64,000 bases of DNA from JAFAMS01 sp963715815 (GTDB lineage Bacteria; Vulcanimicrobiota; Vulcanimicrobiia; Vulcanimicrobiales; Vulcanimicrobiaceae). Under the pieces are notes generated by a model. It saw nothing but the letters and a program-made list of their open reading frames with translations, was not told the DNA's origin and searched no databases. The position numbers were made by a program, and so were the translations under genes. Each line of letters opens with the position of its first letter. Position 1 is the first letter of the stretch. Shown here piece after piece: positions 24,849-33,645 of this stretch. Location of the stretch: assembly GCA_963715815.1 (NCBI GenBank), contig OY970278.1, positions 2,790,001-2,854,000 of the forward strand, written 5' to 3'.

Positions 24849-25948
24849 TGTCCGCGTGTTGCTGCGCTGCGCCCATCGATCCGTCGAGGCCCGCGCGCAG
24901 AACGATTACGCGACGCGCCGTTATTGCATCGGTGCCGTTCCTCACGATCATGGCACGTCATCGTGCGCAAGCTGAAACGTTGCTCGCTTCCCAGCCAACC
25001 GTAGACACGCACAGCCATGCGGGGAGCATAGTAGGTGTTCGAAACGTCGAGGAACACCGCGATTTCTCGGCAGTAGCGGGACCGATGCGCTCGGGCGGTA
25101 TGTCCGTTGCGTGTCTTGCAATCGTTTCCGATTCGCCGTGTCACAAGGTCATGCCGGATGGCCGCCTTCATCCGTATCGAGTGCCGGAGCCGGGCGAGCT
25201 CTACCGTTACGGAGTGATGAACTTCGAGCGCTTGCACGATTTGATTCGCAGTCAAGGTTTGACGATTATCACCAGTGCAAGCCAGCTGAATCTTGCTCGT
25301 CCCTCAAATCCTTCGGCAATCGTCACGGCAGAAGGCGGCGATTTTTTGGAAGGCAAACTCGAGCGCGTCGACGAGGCTTACGAGCGCTATAAGCTTCGTC
25401 AACTTCAGCTGACGCATTACCGCGTGAACGAGCTCGGCGATATTCAAACGGAAACTCCGGCCTACGGCGGACTTACAGATTTTGGCGCCGACGTCATCCG
25501 GCGCTGCAATGCGCTCGGTATCGTAGTTGACGTTGCGCACGGCACGTATGAATTAGTCAAGCGCGCTGCGAGCGTTTCGTCGAAGCCGCTCTTGCTCTCA
25601 CACACGTCGCTTAGCGAACACCCCGACGCTCGAAGCCGCTTAATCTCGCCCGATCACGCGCGTGTAATTGCCGCGACCGGCGGCGTAATCGGGATTTGGC
25701 CACCCGCTTCGATCTTTTCAGACCTCCGCGCGCTGGCTCGAGGCATGGCGCGCATGGCTGACATTGTGGGCGTCGAGCATGTCGGTCTCGGTACCGACAT
25801 GCTCGGCCTCGTAAGCGGAAGTGTTTTCAAGCGATACGATCGCCTACCCGATCTCGCACGCGCAATGCTCGAGACGGGTTTTGCATCGGACGACGTCAGC
25901 AAGATCCTAGGTGGAAATTACGTTCGCGTCTTTGCAGCAACAATCTAG
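24848..25948 (+). CDS. Membrane-dipeptidase-like (renal dipeptidase family) exported metallohydrolase
   Basis: 366 residues from ATG 24848. The N-terminus has a Tat-like signal (RRTITRRAVIASVPFLTIMA) followed by TVDTHSHAGS, which carries the HxH metal site. Further M19 peptidase elements are TAEGGDFLEGKLERVDEAYE with LTHYRVNELGD, VVDVAHGTYE, LLLSHTSLSEH and VGLGTDMLG, with GGNYVRVFAA near the end. The family hydrolyses dipeptides with zinc. It is coupled to the secreted protein at 24141 by TAATG and shares CTAG as stop with the convergent peroxiredoxin gene. Confidence 0.88.
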   Translation: MSACCCAAPIDPSRPARRTITRRAVIASVPFLTIMARHRAQAETLLASQPTVDTHSHAGSIVGVRNVEEHRDFSAVAGPMRSGGMSVACLAIVSDSPCHKVMPDGRLHPYRVPEPGELYRYGVMNFERLHDLIRSQGLTIITSASQLNLARPSNPSAIVTAEGGDFLEGKLERVDEAYERYKLRQLQLTHYRVNELGDIQTETPAYGGLTDFGADVIRRCNALGIVVDVAHGTYELVKRAASVSSKPLLLSHTSLSEHPDARSRLISPDHARVIAATGGVIGIWPPASIFSDLRALARGMARMADIVGVEHVGLGTDMLGLVSGSVFKRYDRLPDLARAMLETGFASDDVSKILGGNYVRVFAATI

Positions 25949-26454
25949 GCTGCTACGAGTTGCCCGAGCATCGTTGCAGCGTCTGAAACTTCGAACTTAC
26001 CCGGCTCTTCGATGTTTAGCTGTCTGATAACGCCGTTGTCCACCACCATCGAAAAGCGTTTCATTCGCGTGTTCATCGCGGGTGGATTGAAGTCTAGCCC
26101 AAGTTTCTTCGTCCATTCAGCGGTAGCATCTGCTAAGAAGCGGATCTTACCGAGCGCTTTCTGGTCACGCCCCCAGTGGGCCATGACGAATGCATCGTTT
26201 GTCGCGACGCACCATACCTCGTCAATCCCACTCTTCTTTAGCTGATCGAAGGATGCGAGATAGCCGGGAACGTGCTTCGCCGAGCACGTTGGCGTATATG
26301 CACCAGGTAAGCCAAAGATCGCGATCTTTTTGCCGCGAACGGCGTCCGCAATGTTGACTGCGTGGGGCGGCATCGCGCACTGCGTCGCGGTGTCGAAATC
26401 GGTAGTTTCCTTAAGCTCGCCATCGGGCAGTTGGTCACCGACCTTAATCGCCAT
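25945..26454 (-). CDS. Peroxiredoxin, Prx5/AhpE-like (redoxin family)
   Basis: 169 residues from ATG 26454, preceded by AGGAG. The peroxidatic site is PGAYTPTCSAKHVPGYLAS (Cys at about residue 60), followed by WCVATNDAFVMAHWGRDQ and NGVIRQLNIEEPGKFEVSDA, typical of the Prx5 group (human PRDX5/yeast Ahp1-like). It reduces peroxides using glutaredoxin, thioredoxin or glutathione. The second Cys in DEVWCV is a conserved position but not necessarily resolving. It is monocistronic or with the FN3-like gene upstream on the same strand. Confidence 0.94.
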   Translation of the reverse strand: MAIKVGDQLPDGELKETTDFDTATQCAMPPHAVNIADAVRGKKIAIFGLPGAYTPTCSAKHVPGYLASFDQLKKSGIDEVWCVATNDAFVMAHWGRDQKALGKIRFLADATAEWTKKLGLDFNPPAMNTRMKRFSMVVDNGVIRQLNIEEPGKFEVSDAATMLGQLVAA

Positions 26455-26478
26455 GTAAAATAATCTCCTATCAACTGT

Positions 26479-27177
26479 TTAAATCGGCTTGTTACGAATC
26501 AAGAAATCGCGAACGGCGGTTTTTGCGGTTCCGTTTGCGGTCTTGGCCTCAGCCTGAATGTAGATACGCGTGTTGTCGGGGACGGCCGAATTTTGGAAGG
26601 TCGCGTGCATATACGATCCGCCCGGAGCCGGACGGAGCGAGAGGCTGGACAACTCGTGGCTGCCGCTCATGCTCGGTGATGTACTCCAGCGCGCGAAGCA
26701 CGATCCTTCAACCCCTTTGCCGTCGCAGCCGAACCCGAGCTGAATTGAAGAGCCGGTATTACGAGCTTCCTCGAACGTAACCGTGGGCGGACGCTGCTCG
26801 CTTCCGGCAGCCGTGCGGAACGTACCGATTCCACTGTACACTTCACCATCGTAATTACGGATGAAGGCGCGATAGTAGTAGGCGGTGCCAGGTTGCAGAC
26901 CACTAAGATCGGCGTGCCATTGGGATCCGCCTCCACGAGGCGCCACTGTGGTTTCGGCAACGCGCTTCGCCCCCGACAGATTGCTGTTGGTCGAGTATTC
27001 AAACCACACGCGCGCGTTCTGATCCTGATTATTGTAGCTCATGCTTAGTCCGGCCGTCGTCGAACTGATATTCCAGTCCCAAACCCGATTGATAACCGGC
27101 GGGGACGCGGCAAACGCCGCGCCTACTGAAGCTGCGGCAAACAAACCGCACAAAAACAAGAATGTAAGACGTTTCAT
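26479..27177 (-). CDS. Secreted fibronectin-type-III-like protein
   Basis: 232 residues from ATG 27177 with a Sec signal (MKRLTFLFLCGLFAAASVGA, cleavage near FAAS). Two beta-sandwich units follow. The first has an FN3-like pattern WFEYSTNSNLSGAKRV and GLQPGTAYYYRAFIRNYDGEVYSG; the second includes GFGCDGKGVEGSCFARWS, and the protein ends with RIYIQAEAKTANGTA. There are two Cys in the second unit, a likely disulfide. It probably binds something outside the cell membrane; no enzyme motif is seen. Confidence 0.75.
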   Translation of the reverse strand: MKRLTFLFLCGLFAAASVGAAFAASPPVINRVWDWNISSTTAGLSMSYNNQDQNARVWFEYSTNSNLSGAKRVAETTVAPRGGGSQWHADLSGLQPGTAYYYRAFIRNYDGEVYSGIGTFRTAAGSEQRPPTVTFEEARNTGSSIQLGFGCDGKGVEGSCFARWSTSPSMSGSHELSSLSLRPAPGGSYMHATFQNSAVPDNTRIYIQAEAKTANGTAKTAVRDFLIRNKPI

Positions 27178-27275
27178 CGAGTCCCTCCGAACTAACAATT
27201 GCTGCTGTTCCGTGCAATGAACTGTGGACCAGCCGAGCGGTTGACTGCGATTCGATTATCGCGACGCTGACGATT

Positions 27276-27443
27276 TCATAGACGCCTCAGGAATCTCAAA
27301 TAGAACGCCGCGAACACCAACACGATTCCGATATTAGCGATCAGCCGTTCCCAAAACCGGTTCCTGAAGAACACAGCATCTACACCGACTATGACTGCTG
27401 CCATCGCAACTACGTAAAGCACGATAGCCACATGTTTGCTCAC
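27276..27443 (-). CDS. Small two-helix membrane protein (55 aa)
   Basis: A gene too short for routine ORF calling: GTG 27443 to TGA 27276, 55 residues. The translation VSKHVAIVLYVVAMAAVIVG is followed by VDAVFFRNRFWERL and ANIGIVLVFAAFYLRFLRRL, giving two helices joined by a short charged turn. The style matches small conserved membrane proteins I recall from other phyla. The GTG overlaps the TGA of the SRPBCC gene (GTGA), so the two are translated together. The remaining 98 bases up to the FN3-like gene hold no feature I can name. Confidence 0.7.
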   Translation of the reverse strand: MSKHVAIVLYVVAMAAVIVGVDAVFFRNRFWERLIANIGIVLVFAAFYLRFLRRL

Positions 27444-27934
27444 GTCAGTCCCCTAACTTTACGATCGTCTCGAACCAGAAGCGAAGTCAAGAGATCTTCC
27501 ACCTTGTCGAGGTTGGCCTCGATGCCATCGTACTTGGTCATATGGTCACGACCAATCTTGTCACGGAACGCGAGCGACCACGTCAACGTCGTCACTCCAC
27601 GATCTTCATGCAAATCCGTCGACTCGACGGCCTCTACATCCGGCCACCCTTCGAACCGCCACGTCGCGACAGTCCGGGTCGGCGGCTCGACCTCCGAGTA
27701 GGTTCCCCGAAACGAGCACTCGGTTCCGTCCTTGGTGACGAAGACGAAATGGTAGTTTCCACCGACGCGCAGGTCAGTCGAGCAAACCGTCACCTTCTCA
27801 TCAAAAGGAGCGAGCGTTTTCCTCAGGTGCTCCGGCTTCGTCATTACGTCAAAGACTAGTTCGCGCGGAGCGTCGAATTCACGCGTGACGACGACCTCGA
27901 GCTCATTCGGAAATTCGATAACTGCCTTTCCCAT
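27440..27934 (-). CDS. SRPBCC/AHSA1-family protein
   Basis: 164 residues from ATG 27934; longer starts back to 28075 would overlap the divergent monooxygenase gene and add Arg-rich, non-conserved residues. Activator of Hsp90 ATPase-1-like (START-fold) pattern: VVVTREFDAPRELVFDVMTK, GGNYHFVFVTKDGTE, FRGTYSEVEPPTRTVATWRF and GVTTLTWSLAFRDK. The family binds hydrophobic ligands; its role here is unknown. It is followed by the 55-residue membrane protein in a GTGA overlap. Confidence 0.9.
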   Translation of the reverse strand: MGKAVIEFPNELEVVVTREFDAPRELVFDVMTKPEHLRKTLAPFDEKVTVCSTDLRVGGNYHFVFVTKDGTECSFRGTYSEVEPPTRTVATWRFEGWPDVEAVESTDLHEDRGVTTLTWSLAFRDKIGRDHMTKYDGIEANLDKVEDLLTSLLVRDDRKVRGLT

Positions 27935-28010
27935 CGTCCACAAATCTACGACGCGAATCGCAAGACTCCGGCGAGGAGGCGTTCGCAGCGCTCGGTCGCA
28001 CAGCCCCGAT

Positions 28011-29321
28011 ATGACCCGCAGTGTTGCAATCATCGGCGCCGGGGCCTCGGGACTTTGCGCGGCGCGGTATTTCAAGGAAGCCGGATTTCAGGTCACGGTC
28101 TTTGAGATTGGCACCAAAGTCGGCGGCTTGTGGTGTTTCGAGAATGACAACGGCCTCTCGGCCGCCTATCGAACGCTCCATATCAACACGGCGAAGAGTC
28201 TGACGAAATTCAGGGACTTCAACTTTCCGCCGGACACGCAACTTTTTCCCGATCATCGCGACATGCACGCGTACTTCGAACGATTCGTCGATCACTTTAA
28301 TCTTCGATCGCTTATTCGCTTCAACACGCGCGTCACGAGAGTGCACCCCGCCAATCCGATTCCTCGTGAGCGCTCGGCATGGATTGTTGAGACGGAGCAG
28401 GGGAATAGCGAGACATTCGATGCGGTGGTCGTGGCTAGCGGACACCTCAGCTCGCCGCTGCACTCCGAAACATACCGCGCGTTCGGCGGCGAATATCTTC
28501 ACTCGCATGACTACCGACGGCCGGAGAACTTCCTCGGGAAGCGCGTCTGCGTCATTGGAGCGGGTAATAGTGGCCTCGATATCGCGGCGGATCTCGCCAG
28601 CGTCAATCCGAGGACGGTCATCGTTGCGCGCTCTGGCGTCTTGATCGTTCCGAAATTGATCTTCGGTAGGCCCTTTACGGACATGACCGTGTGGTTAGGC
28701 TCATCCGTTGATTCCGCAATGGATCGGTCGTAAGATCACGCGAACGTTGACTTATCTCATTCATGGTCCCAATGGAACGACTCGGATTTCAGACGCGGCG
28801 AGGACGCGCTCACACCATGAGCAACGCGACGATCGTTCAGCATATCGCATACCGCCGCGTCGAGGCGAAGAACGGTATCGCATCTATCGAGGGACGTCGC
28901 ATAACGTTTGCAGATGGGACGGCTGAGGAATTCGACACGCTGATCGCTGCTACTGGATACAAGATTGCGCTTCCGTTTTTATCCGAGGACATTCTTCCGG
29001 TGCGCAACAATGAGGTCGAGCTTTACAACCGGATGATTCATCCCGATTGGCCCGGACTCTATTTCATAGGCCTGCGTGAATGTCAACGGATCCGCCAATC
29101 AGGCTTACGAGCGACAAGCGCCATGGCTCGTTGCAATTGAAAGCGGCGAAGCTGTGCTACCGAGTCATACCGAAATGCGGGAGGCAATCGCGCGAAAGGC
29201 AGCCTGGGTTAAACGCTATTATCCGGCGACACTCCGGCACACGATCGAGGAAGAACCCGTGCTGTACTTTCGAGAGCTCGCTGTATCTTTGCGGGCAGCG
29301 CAGCAACGGGCACGCCGCTAA
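28011..29321 (+). pseudogene. Flavin-containing monooxygenase (FMO/Baeyer-Villiger type), three frame changes
   Basis: Reconstructed about 436 residues. The FAD site is RSVAIIGAGASGLCAARYFK (residues 3-22), the NADPH site is VCVIGAGNSGLDIAADLAS, and the later motifs TLIAATGYKIALPF and IHPDWPGLYFIGL are FMO hallmarks. Frames change near 28702 (before LIPQWIGRKITRTL), near 28772 (an extra A in CCCAATGGAAC, after which PMERLGF follows) and near 29078 (an extra C after FIGL, before VNVNGSANQAYERQ). All three look like single-base indels, so the gene may be intact in the organism. If the shifts are real it is a dead gene. Confidence 0.82.
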
Positions 29322-29339
29322 ACGCTAAAACGGCGTTAA

Positions 29340-29684
29340 CTACGGACCATGCCGCATAATGTAGGTGTTGCCCTGTTTGTGGATTGAGAGCTCCGAGCGG
29401 CTGTTGAGCGGTATGTAGTCGTATCTTTCGACAGCGGCGCCCTCCGCTTTGCAGTTATAAATACTGACTTTAATCTCTACGCTATAAATAGATGGGTCGT
29501 GTATGTAGTGCGTCGCAGACTGGCCGGGGTGCAAGTAGCCGCTGTGGCCTTTATTCCAGCGAGGAAGCCGCCAATAGACGCACCGGTCGGATTTGTTGCG
29601 GATATCGAACTGAATGTATGAAGCAGATACTGCGGTTGGCACGAGAATCGTTGCCGCAATTAAAGCGAGAATGAGTTTTCGCAC
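29340..29684 (-). CDS. Small secreted protein, unknown function
   Basis: 114 residues from GTG 29684 with Shine-Dalgarno AAAGGG. There is a clean Sec signal (RKLILALIAATILVPTAVSA), then a beta-rich body (YIQFDIRNKSDRCVYWRLP, GYLHPGQSATHYIHD, VEIKVSIYNCKAEG, GNTYIMRH) with two Cys. I do not recognise a family. The sequence just upstream (29692-29712) is an exact 21-base copy of part of the infA terminator region. Confidence 0.65.
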   Translation of the reverse strand: MRKLILALIAATILVPTAVSASYIQFDIRNKSDRCVYWRLPRWNKGHSGYLHPGQSATHYIHDPSIYSVEIKVSIYNCKAEGAAVERYDYIPLNSRSELSIHKQGNTYIMRHGP

Positions 29685-29815
29685 GCTTTCGCCCTTTCGA
29701 CCGGGTCTCGTGATTATCACTGTGGTTCGACTACGCTAAAAAGGCCTTGTCTCACGTTTTAGGTTCCTTTCACCCTAATTCGGCGAAAACTGATACATTT
29801 CACCTTAACTGCAAG

Positions 29816-30376
29816 CTACGGCGCAAGCGACTCCTGCGCCTCAAGGCGCCAAGCCTCGAAGGCGCGCTCGAACTGAACGCGCTTTCTGAACGGAGCACTG
29901 TACTTGCGGACATCGAATGGCCGCTTGTTGAGGGCATCGAAAACAAGGTATTCAAAATCGGCCCATCGCGGATTACTCGGTTGGCGTTCACGCCAAGCGT
30001 ATGCGAGCGGACCGAGCTTCTTCCATACGGCCGGGGACGTCATGATAATTGGAGCGAACAAATCACGATCTGCGATCCCGTGATTTATCAGCCTTGCCAC
30101 CGTTTGATAAAACCCACCGTACATCAGCACTCGGTGATCTATGCCTTCGCGCAGCGTCTTCTCCAGCAACGCAGCGTCGTGAAAGTCGCAGGTTTCGACA
30201 TATTCGCGGGCGGCCACCATCGCTGGGGAGTTCAGGCGTCCCATCAATTCTACGTATGTCCCGATTTGGTACGTCAGGCGTAAATGTTTGAGTTGCACGA
30301 TCGCAGCGACGGCTCCGACCAACACGACCAGAGCGCCGGCAAGAGCGGCAAGCGCACTGATTTCATCCCATCCCAT
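29816..30376 (-). CDS. DUF4760-like single-pass membrane protein
   Basis: 186 residues. One N-terminal helix (ISALAALAGALVVLVGAVAAI) is followed by a cytoplasmic helical domain (QLKHLRLTYQIGTYVELMGR, AREYVETCDFHDAALL, MYGGFYQTVARLINHGIADR). This arrangement resembles DUF4760 proteins of unknown role. The opposite-strand frame at 29747-30283 is an antisense shadow. The bases 30377-30565 upstream hold no clear gene, only a short open stretch ending in DDAARIAERLLR at an ATGA junction with the ankyrin gene, perhaps a remnant. Confidence 0.65.
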   Translation of the reverse strand: MGWDEISALAALAGALVVLVGAVAAIVQLKHLRLTYQIGTYVELMGRLNSPAMVAAREYVETCDFHDAALLEKTLREGIDHRVLMYGGFYQTVARLINHGIADRDLFAPIIMTSPAVWKKLGPLAYAWRERQPSNPRWADFEYLVFDALNKRPFDVRKYSAPFRKRVQFERAFEAWRLEAQESLAP

Positions 30377-30565
30377 GGGTGAACCATTTTTCGAAGTGCA
30401 TCCTTCCGCCTGGGAGGGCGTCAGAACGGCGTTGACTCACGGTGAACGGAAATTTCACAGCAGATAGCACGGACAGACAGAATTTCACATCTTCTCGACG
30501 GCGGACGGCCCGGGCAAGCGCTTCAAGAGGGATGACGCAGCCCGTATCGCAGAACGATTGCTCCG

Positions 30566-31027
30566 ATGAGAAAGAACGCCAGAGTTTCTAAGACGAAGAT
30601 GCTTGCCCTCGTCAAGGCTTTGGATTGGAAAGGAGTCGATTCCGCGTTGAGACAGGAGGCGGAGCTCCTGGATTACCGCGGCAAACGAGGCGAAAACTAC
30701 TTGCACATTTGCTGCGGCATCGATATCAGCAAGCATCGCCTGCGAGCACGGGACAGCATAAGAAGTGTCGATGTGCTTATCCGCGCTGGTCTCGATATCA
30801 ACCGCGAAGCCTTTCGGGAAGGCCAATGGAAAGCTACCCCGCTCTGGTATGTCATCGCTCGCGGCAAGAATCTTGAACTGGCGAAGCATCTGCTCAAGCG
30901 AGGGGCATCTCCAGAGTATTGTTTGTGGGCCGCCGCATACAATGACAGTTCTGCTGCGATCCGCGTCCTCGTGGTGAGAATTGACGCACGGTCTCACCGT
31001 TCGCGTGCCCGTTGCCGTTTCCGTTAG
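30566..31027 (+). pseudogene. Ankyrin-repeat protein, 3' truncated at the ssb gene
   Basis: Residues 1-136 look like an ankyrin-repeat protein: NYLHICCGIDISKHRLRARD, VDVLIRAGLDINREAF, TPLWYVIARGKNLELAKHLL and RGASPEYCLWAAAYNDSSAA. The last repeat breaks off after IRVLV near base 30975, and the remaining residues to the stop at 31025-31027 are the complement of the ssb coding region. The ankyrin gene and ssb therefore meet tail to tail, each missing its natural end. Confidence 0.65.
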
Positions 31028-31373
31028 ACGCGCCGTTCTCGCCGTACGATTTGTTCGCGCGGTCGAGCATTTGCATCACGTTGACGACGACCTCGGCGGC
31101 TTTGCGCTTCTCGCCTTCTTTCGTTTCGTACGAGCGAATCGAAAGACGTCCGTCGCACAGCACGCTCATGCCCTTCTTCAGATACGTGTTGCAGGTTTCA
31201 GCGAGCTTATCCCATGCAACGCAATCGATGAAGTCGGTCTCTTCTTGCTGCTTGCTGCGGCGATTAACCGCCAGCGTGAATTTCGTGACCGCGGCTCCGC
31301 TGTTGATGTAGCGAATCTCAGGATCGCGAACCAGGTTCCCGACGATCGTGATGCGGTTAAAAGATCCAGCCAT
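30894..31373 (-). CDS. ssb: Single-stranded DNA-binding protein, C-terminus replaced
   Basis: 159 residues. The OB-fold is complete: FNRITIVGNLVRDPEIRYI, GAAVTKFTLAVNRR, TDFIDCVAWDKLAETCNTYL and KGMSVLCDGRLSIRSYE. After a Gly/Asn-rich linker the sequence ends in CMRRPTNNTLEMPLA rather than the acidic DDDIPF-type tip that recruits RecO, PriA, Exo I and others. From about 30975 down the frame runs through the complement of the ankyrin gene, so the natural tail is lost in this sequence. The gene follows rpsF on the same strand, as in most bacteria, but rpsR and rplI do not follow. Confidence 0.9.
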   Translation of the reverse strand: MAGSFNRITIVGNLVRDPEIRYINSGAAVTKFTLAVNRRSKQQEETDFIDCVAWDKLAETCNTYLKKGMSVLCDGRLSIRSYETKEGEKRKAAEVVVNVMQMLDRANKSYGENGASNGNGNGHANGETVRQFSPRGRGSQQNCHCMRRPTNNTLEMPLA

Positions 31374-31479
31374 GCTACGTTCCCTTCTCGTTCTAATTGC
31401 AACGATTCAGATGCGCCCCGAGGTGTAGCCCATCTCGGCGACGCGCAGTACTTTATGTGCACAAACTGCTCCCCAGCAA

Positions 31480-31495
31480 TGCCAGGTGTCTGGCA
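31480..31495. other. Hairpin between rpsF and ssb
   Basis: Palindrome TGCCAG-GTGT-CTGGCA directly after the rpsF stop, in a 122-base gap with no gene. No T-run follows on either strand, so it may be an RNA processing or attenuation element rather than a terminator. Confidence 0.4.
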
Positions 31496-31825
31496 CTATA
31501 CCGGGACGGGAGCTTCTTTCTGCTCTTCCCGGCGGATCAAGAGCGCCCGGATGACGTTCTCGTTCAGGCGCAGCAACCGCTCGAGCTCCTTAGCTTGGGC
31601 GGCGTCGCTCTTGAAGCGCATCACGACGTAGAATCCCTCGCGGGAGTCGCCGATCTCGTACGCCAGGCGTCGCTTCCCGAGCCGGTCGATCTCGCCGACA
31701 ACTTCACCGCCGGTTTGGCGGAGCTGGTCGGCGACGTGCGTCACCTGCGCTTCAGCGTCGGCATCTTCGAGATGCGGACGCAAGATATATGTGACTTCGT
31801 AGTCATTCGCGAGAGTTGTTGCCAC
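31496..31825 (-). CDS. rpsF: 30S ribosomal protein S6
   Basis: 109 residues from GTG 31825, preceded by GGGAAAGG. The S6 fold is evident: NDYEVTYILRPHLEDADAEA, VGEIDRLGKRRLAYEIGD, REGFYVVMRFKSDA and RLLRLNENVIRALLIRREEQ. S6 binds the central domain of 16S rRNA with S18. A longer frame back to 31936 has no S6 homology. First gene of the ribosomal rpsF-ssb pair. Confidence 0.95.
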   Translation of the reverse strand: MATTLANDYEVTYILRPHLEDADAEAQVTHVADQLRQTGGEVVGEIDRLGKRRLAYEIGDSREGFYVVMRFKSDAAQAKELERLLRLNENVIRALLIRREEQKEAPVPV

Positions 31826-31947
31826 TGTACCTTTCCCTCTACGGACACCGCCAGATAGACGGCGGCCCACGATGTGGGCAGCGGGACCGCGCGTTGTTCG
31901 GTCAGCGGGTGCAATGCCCTCCCCTGGGCGAATCAAGCAAGCAAACG

Positions 31948-33645
31948 GTGGCCATTAAACGGCTCCTTATCCTGGTTCTCGCCGCTTGGTTGCTGCAAGT
32001 CCTCGCCGCGGCGCCCGCGGCTGCATCGACGCTTGCGCTCGATCCATCGAAGCGCATCAGTTTATTGGGAACGGTCGACGCGTACGTCGATCCCACGGAA
32101 AAAGCCGGCATCGACCAAATCGCGCAACGCACCACGAGCTGGTCGCGCGATGCGCAGATCCCAAGCGGTAACGACGCGCAGCAGACGCCGGTCTGGTATC
32201 GATTCCGGCTCGAAGGACGCTCGCCCGCGGATAACTACGCGATCGTCTGGCCGGGAATCATCGGACGCATCGATCTGTATTGCGATGCGGGCCACGGTAC
32301 GTTCTCGCACGAGAGCGGTGGTTACGATTCGTCTGAAAAGTCACTGACGGACCACATTCTGGTACTACCGGACGGCGCGTACAACCGTACCTGTTATCTG
32401 CGCGCATTCACCGGCTACTACTTGAGTTCGCCATCGATTCTCTTACTCGCAAAAGCGCTGACGCTCCAATGGTCGATGGCGCCGAGCTACGGCGGCTTCT
32501 TCCTCGCGATCGCGCTCTTCAATCTCTTGATGTTCTTGGTGCTCCGGCAACGGCCGCTTTTGATCTACGCGTTGGTCGTCACAACGGCGCTGCTCGTGCT
32601 CGTGACCGACGACGTCGCCTGGCGTTACGTTCCGAGCACGCAATTCTCGCGCGAGCTCATTCACGAATTCTTCGGTTGGTTCTATTTTGCGATGACCGCG
32701 TACTTTGCACGCGTGTTCCTCGATCTCTCCGAATTCGATCCGAAGCTCGATCGAGCACTAATCGTACTCGTCGCGCTCAGCGCGCTCGATCTGCTCGCCG
32801 GCCTTTTCCCTTCGCGGCCACCCTGGGTCGACATCGTGACGCTCGCATTTCTCGTCATGCTGTTGCTCGCAATCGTCCTTGCGGGGTATCGCGCCGCGCG
32901 GCGCGGCTATCGCGGCGCGCGTTTCTTCATAGTCGGCAGCGTCGGCGTTGCCATCGGCGTGACAACCAACATTGTGGTCGAAACATTGGCACTGCCGGCG
33001 CCGAAGCTCATCGTCGATCTTTACGCGATCGGCGTTGCGTGGGAAGCGCTCTGGCTCACGGTCGCGCTCGCCGATCGCATGAACGAAATCGCGCGCGAAA
33101 ACGAGAACCTCAAACTTAGTCGTGCAGAGCTTCAGGTGCTCGCCGAGCTCGATCCGCTAACCGGGATCCCGAACCGCCGCGCTTTCGACGACCATTTGCA
33201 GGTCGGTTGGACGCGCTCGCTCCGCGCAGGAACGTCGCTCGGCGTCATCATGATCGACGTCGATCACTTTAAAGAATACAACGATGCGGAAGGGCACGTC
33301 GCGGGAGATCTGTGTCTTACGAAAATCGCGCAAGCGTGTTCGGCTTCGATGAAGCGAACCAACGATTTCCTCGCACGCTACGGCGGCGAAGAATTCGCCG
33401 GTATCCTCGTGACGCACACGGACGACGATATCGCGGTCGTTGCCGAACGCATGCGCGTCGCAGTCGCCGAGCTTGCGATTCCACATCCTACGAATCCCGA
33501 GGGCATCGTAACGATTAGCCTCGGCGTGGCGCGCATTCGTCCCACGGCTCGCGACAATCCGCTCGACCTCGTTTCCGCAGCCGACGACGCGCTCTATGCT
33601 GCGAAATCACGCGGGCGCAACCGCGTGGAGGGATCATGTCCTTGA
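31948..33645 (+). CDS. 7TM-DISM membrane sensor diguanylate cyclase
   Basis: 565 residues from GTG 31948. There is a signal peptide (LLILVLAAWLLQVLAAAPAA), then a periplasmic 7TMR-DISM extracellular domain (residues about 30-175), seven helices (about 180-385), a short coiled coil (NEIARENENLKLSRAEL) and a GGDEF domain with DPLTGIPNRRAFD, IMIDVDHFKEYND and the active-site loop RYGGEEFAG (GGEEF, catalytically competent). No RxxD product-inhibition site is obvious just before the loop. It makes c-di-GMP in response to a periplasmic signal. It overlaps the next gene by 10 bases. Confidence 0.93.
   Translation: MAIKRLLILVLAAWLLQVLAAAPAAASTLALDPSKRISLLGTVDAYVDPTEKAGIDQIAQRTTSWSRDAQIPSGNDAQQTPVWYRFRLEGRSPADNYAIVWPGIIGRIDLYCDAGHGTFSHESGGYDSSEKSLTDHILVLPDGAYNRTCYLRAFTGYYLSSPSILLLAKALTLQWSMAPSYGGFFLAIALFNLLMFLVLRQRPLLIYALVVTTALLVLVTDDVAWRYVPSTQFSRELIHEFFGWFYFAMTAYFARVFLDLSEFDPKLDRALIVLVALSALDLLAGLFPSRPPWVDIVTLAFLVMLLLAIVLAGYRAARRGYRGARFFIVGSVGVAIGVTTNIVVETLALPAPKLIVDLYAIGVAWEALWLTVALADRMNEIARENENLKLSRAELQVLAELDPLTGIPNRRAFDDHLQVGWTRSLRAGTSLGVIMIDVDHFKEYNDAEGHVAGDLCLTKIAQACSASMKRTNDFLARYGGEEFAGILVTHTDDDIAVVAERMRVAVAELAIPHPTNPEGIVTISLGVARIRPTARDNPLDLVSAADDALYAAKSRGRNRVEGSCP

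Noticed and set aside
29747..30283. 178-residue plus-strand open frame
   Set aside because: Opposite the DUF4760-like gene, which has a clear membrane helix and coherent helical domain; the plus frame has none.
31480..31495. TGCCAG palindrome as a terminator of rpsF
   Set aside because: There is no T-run on the transcribed strand and ssb normally belongs to the same transcript; listed only as a hairpin.
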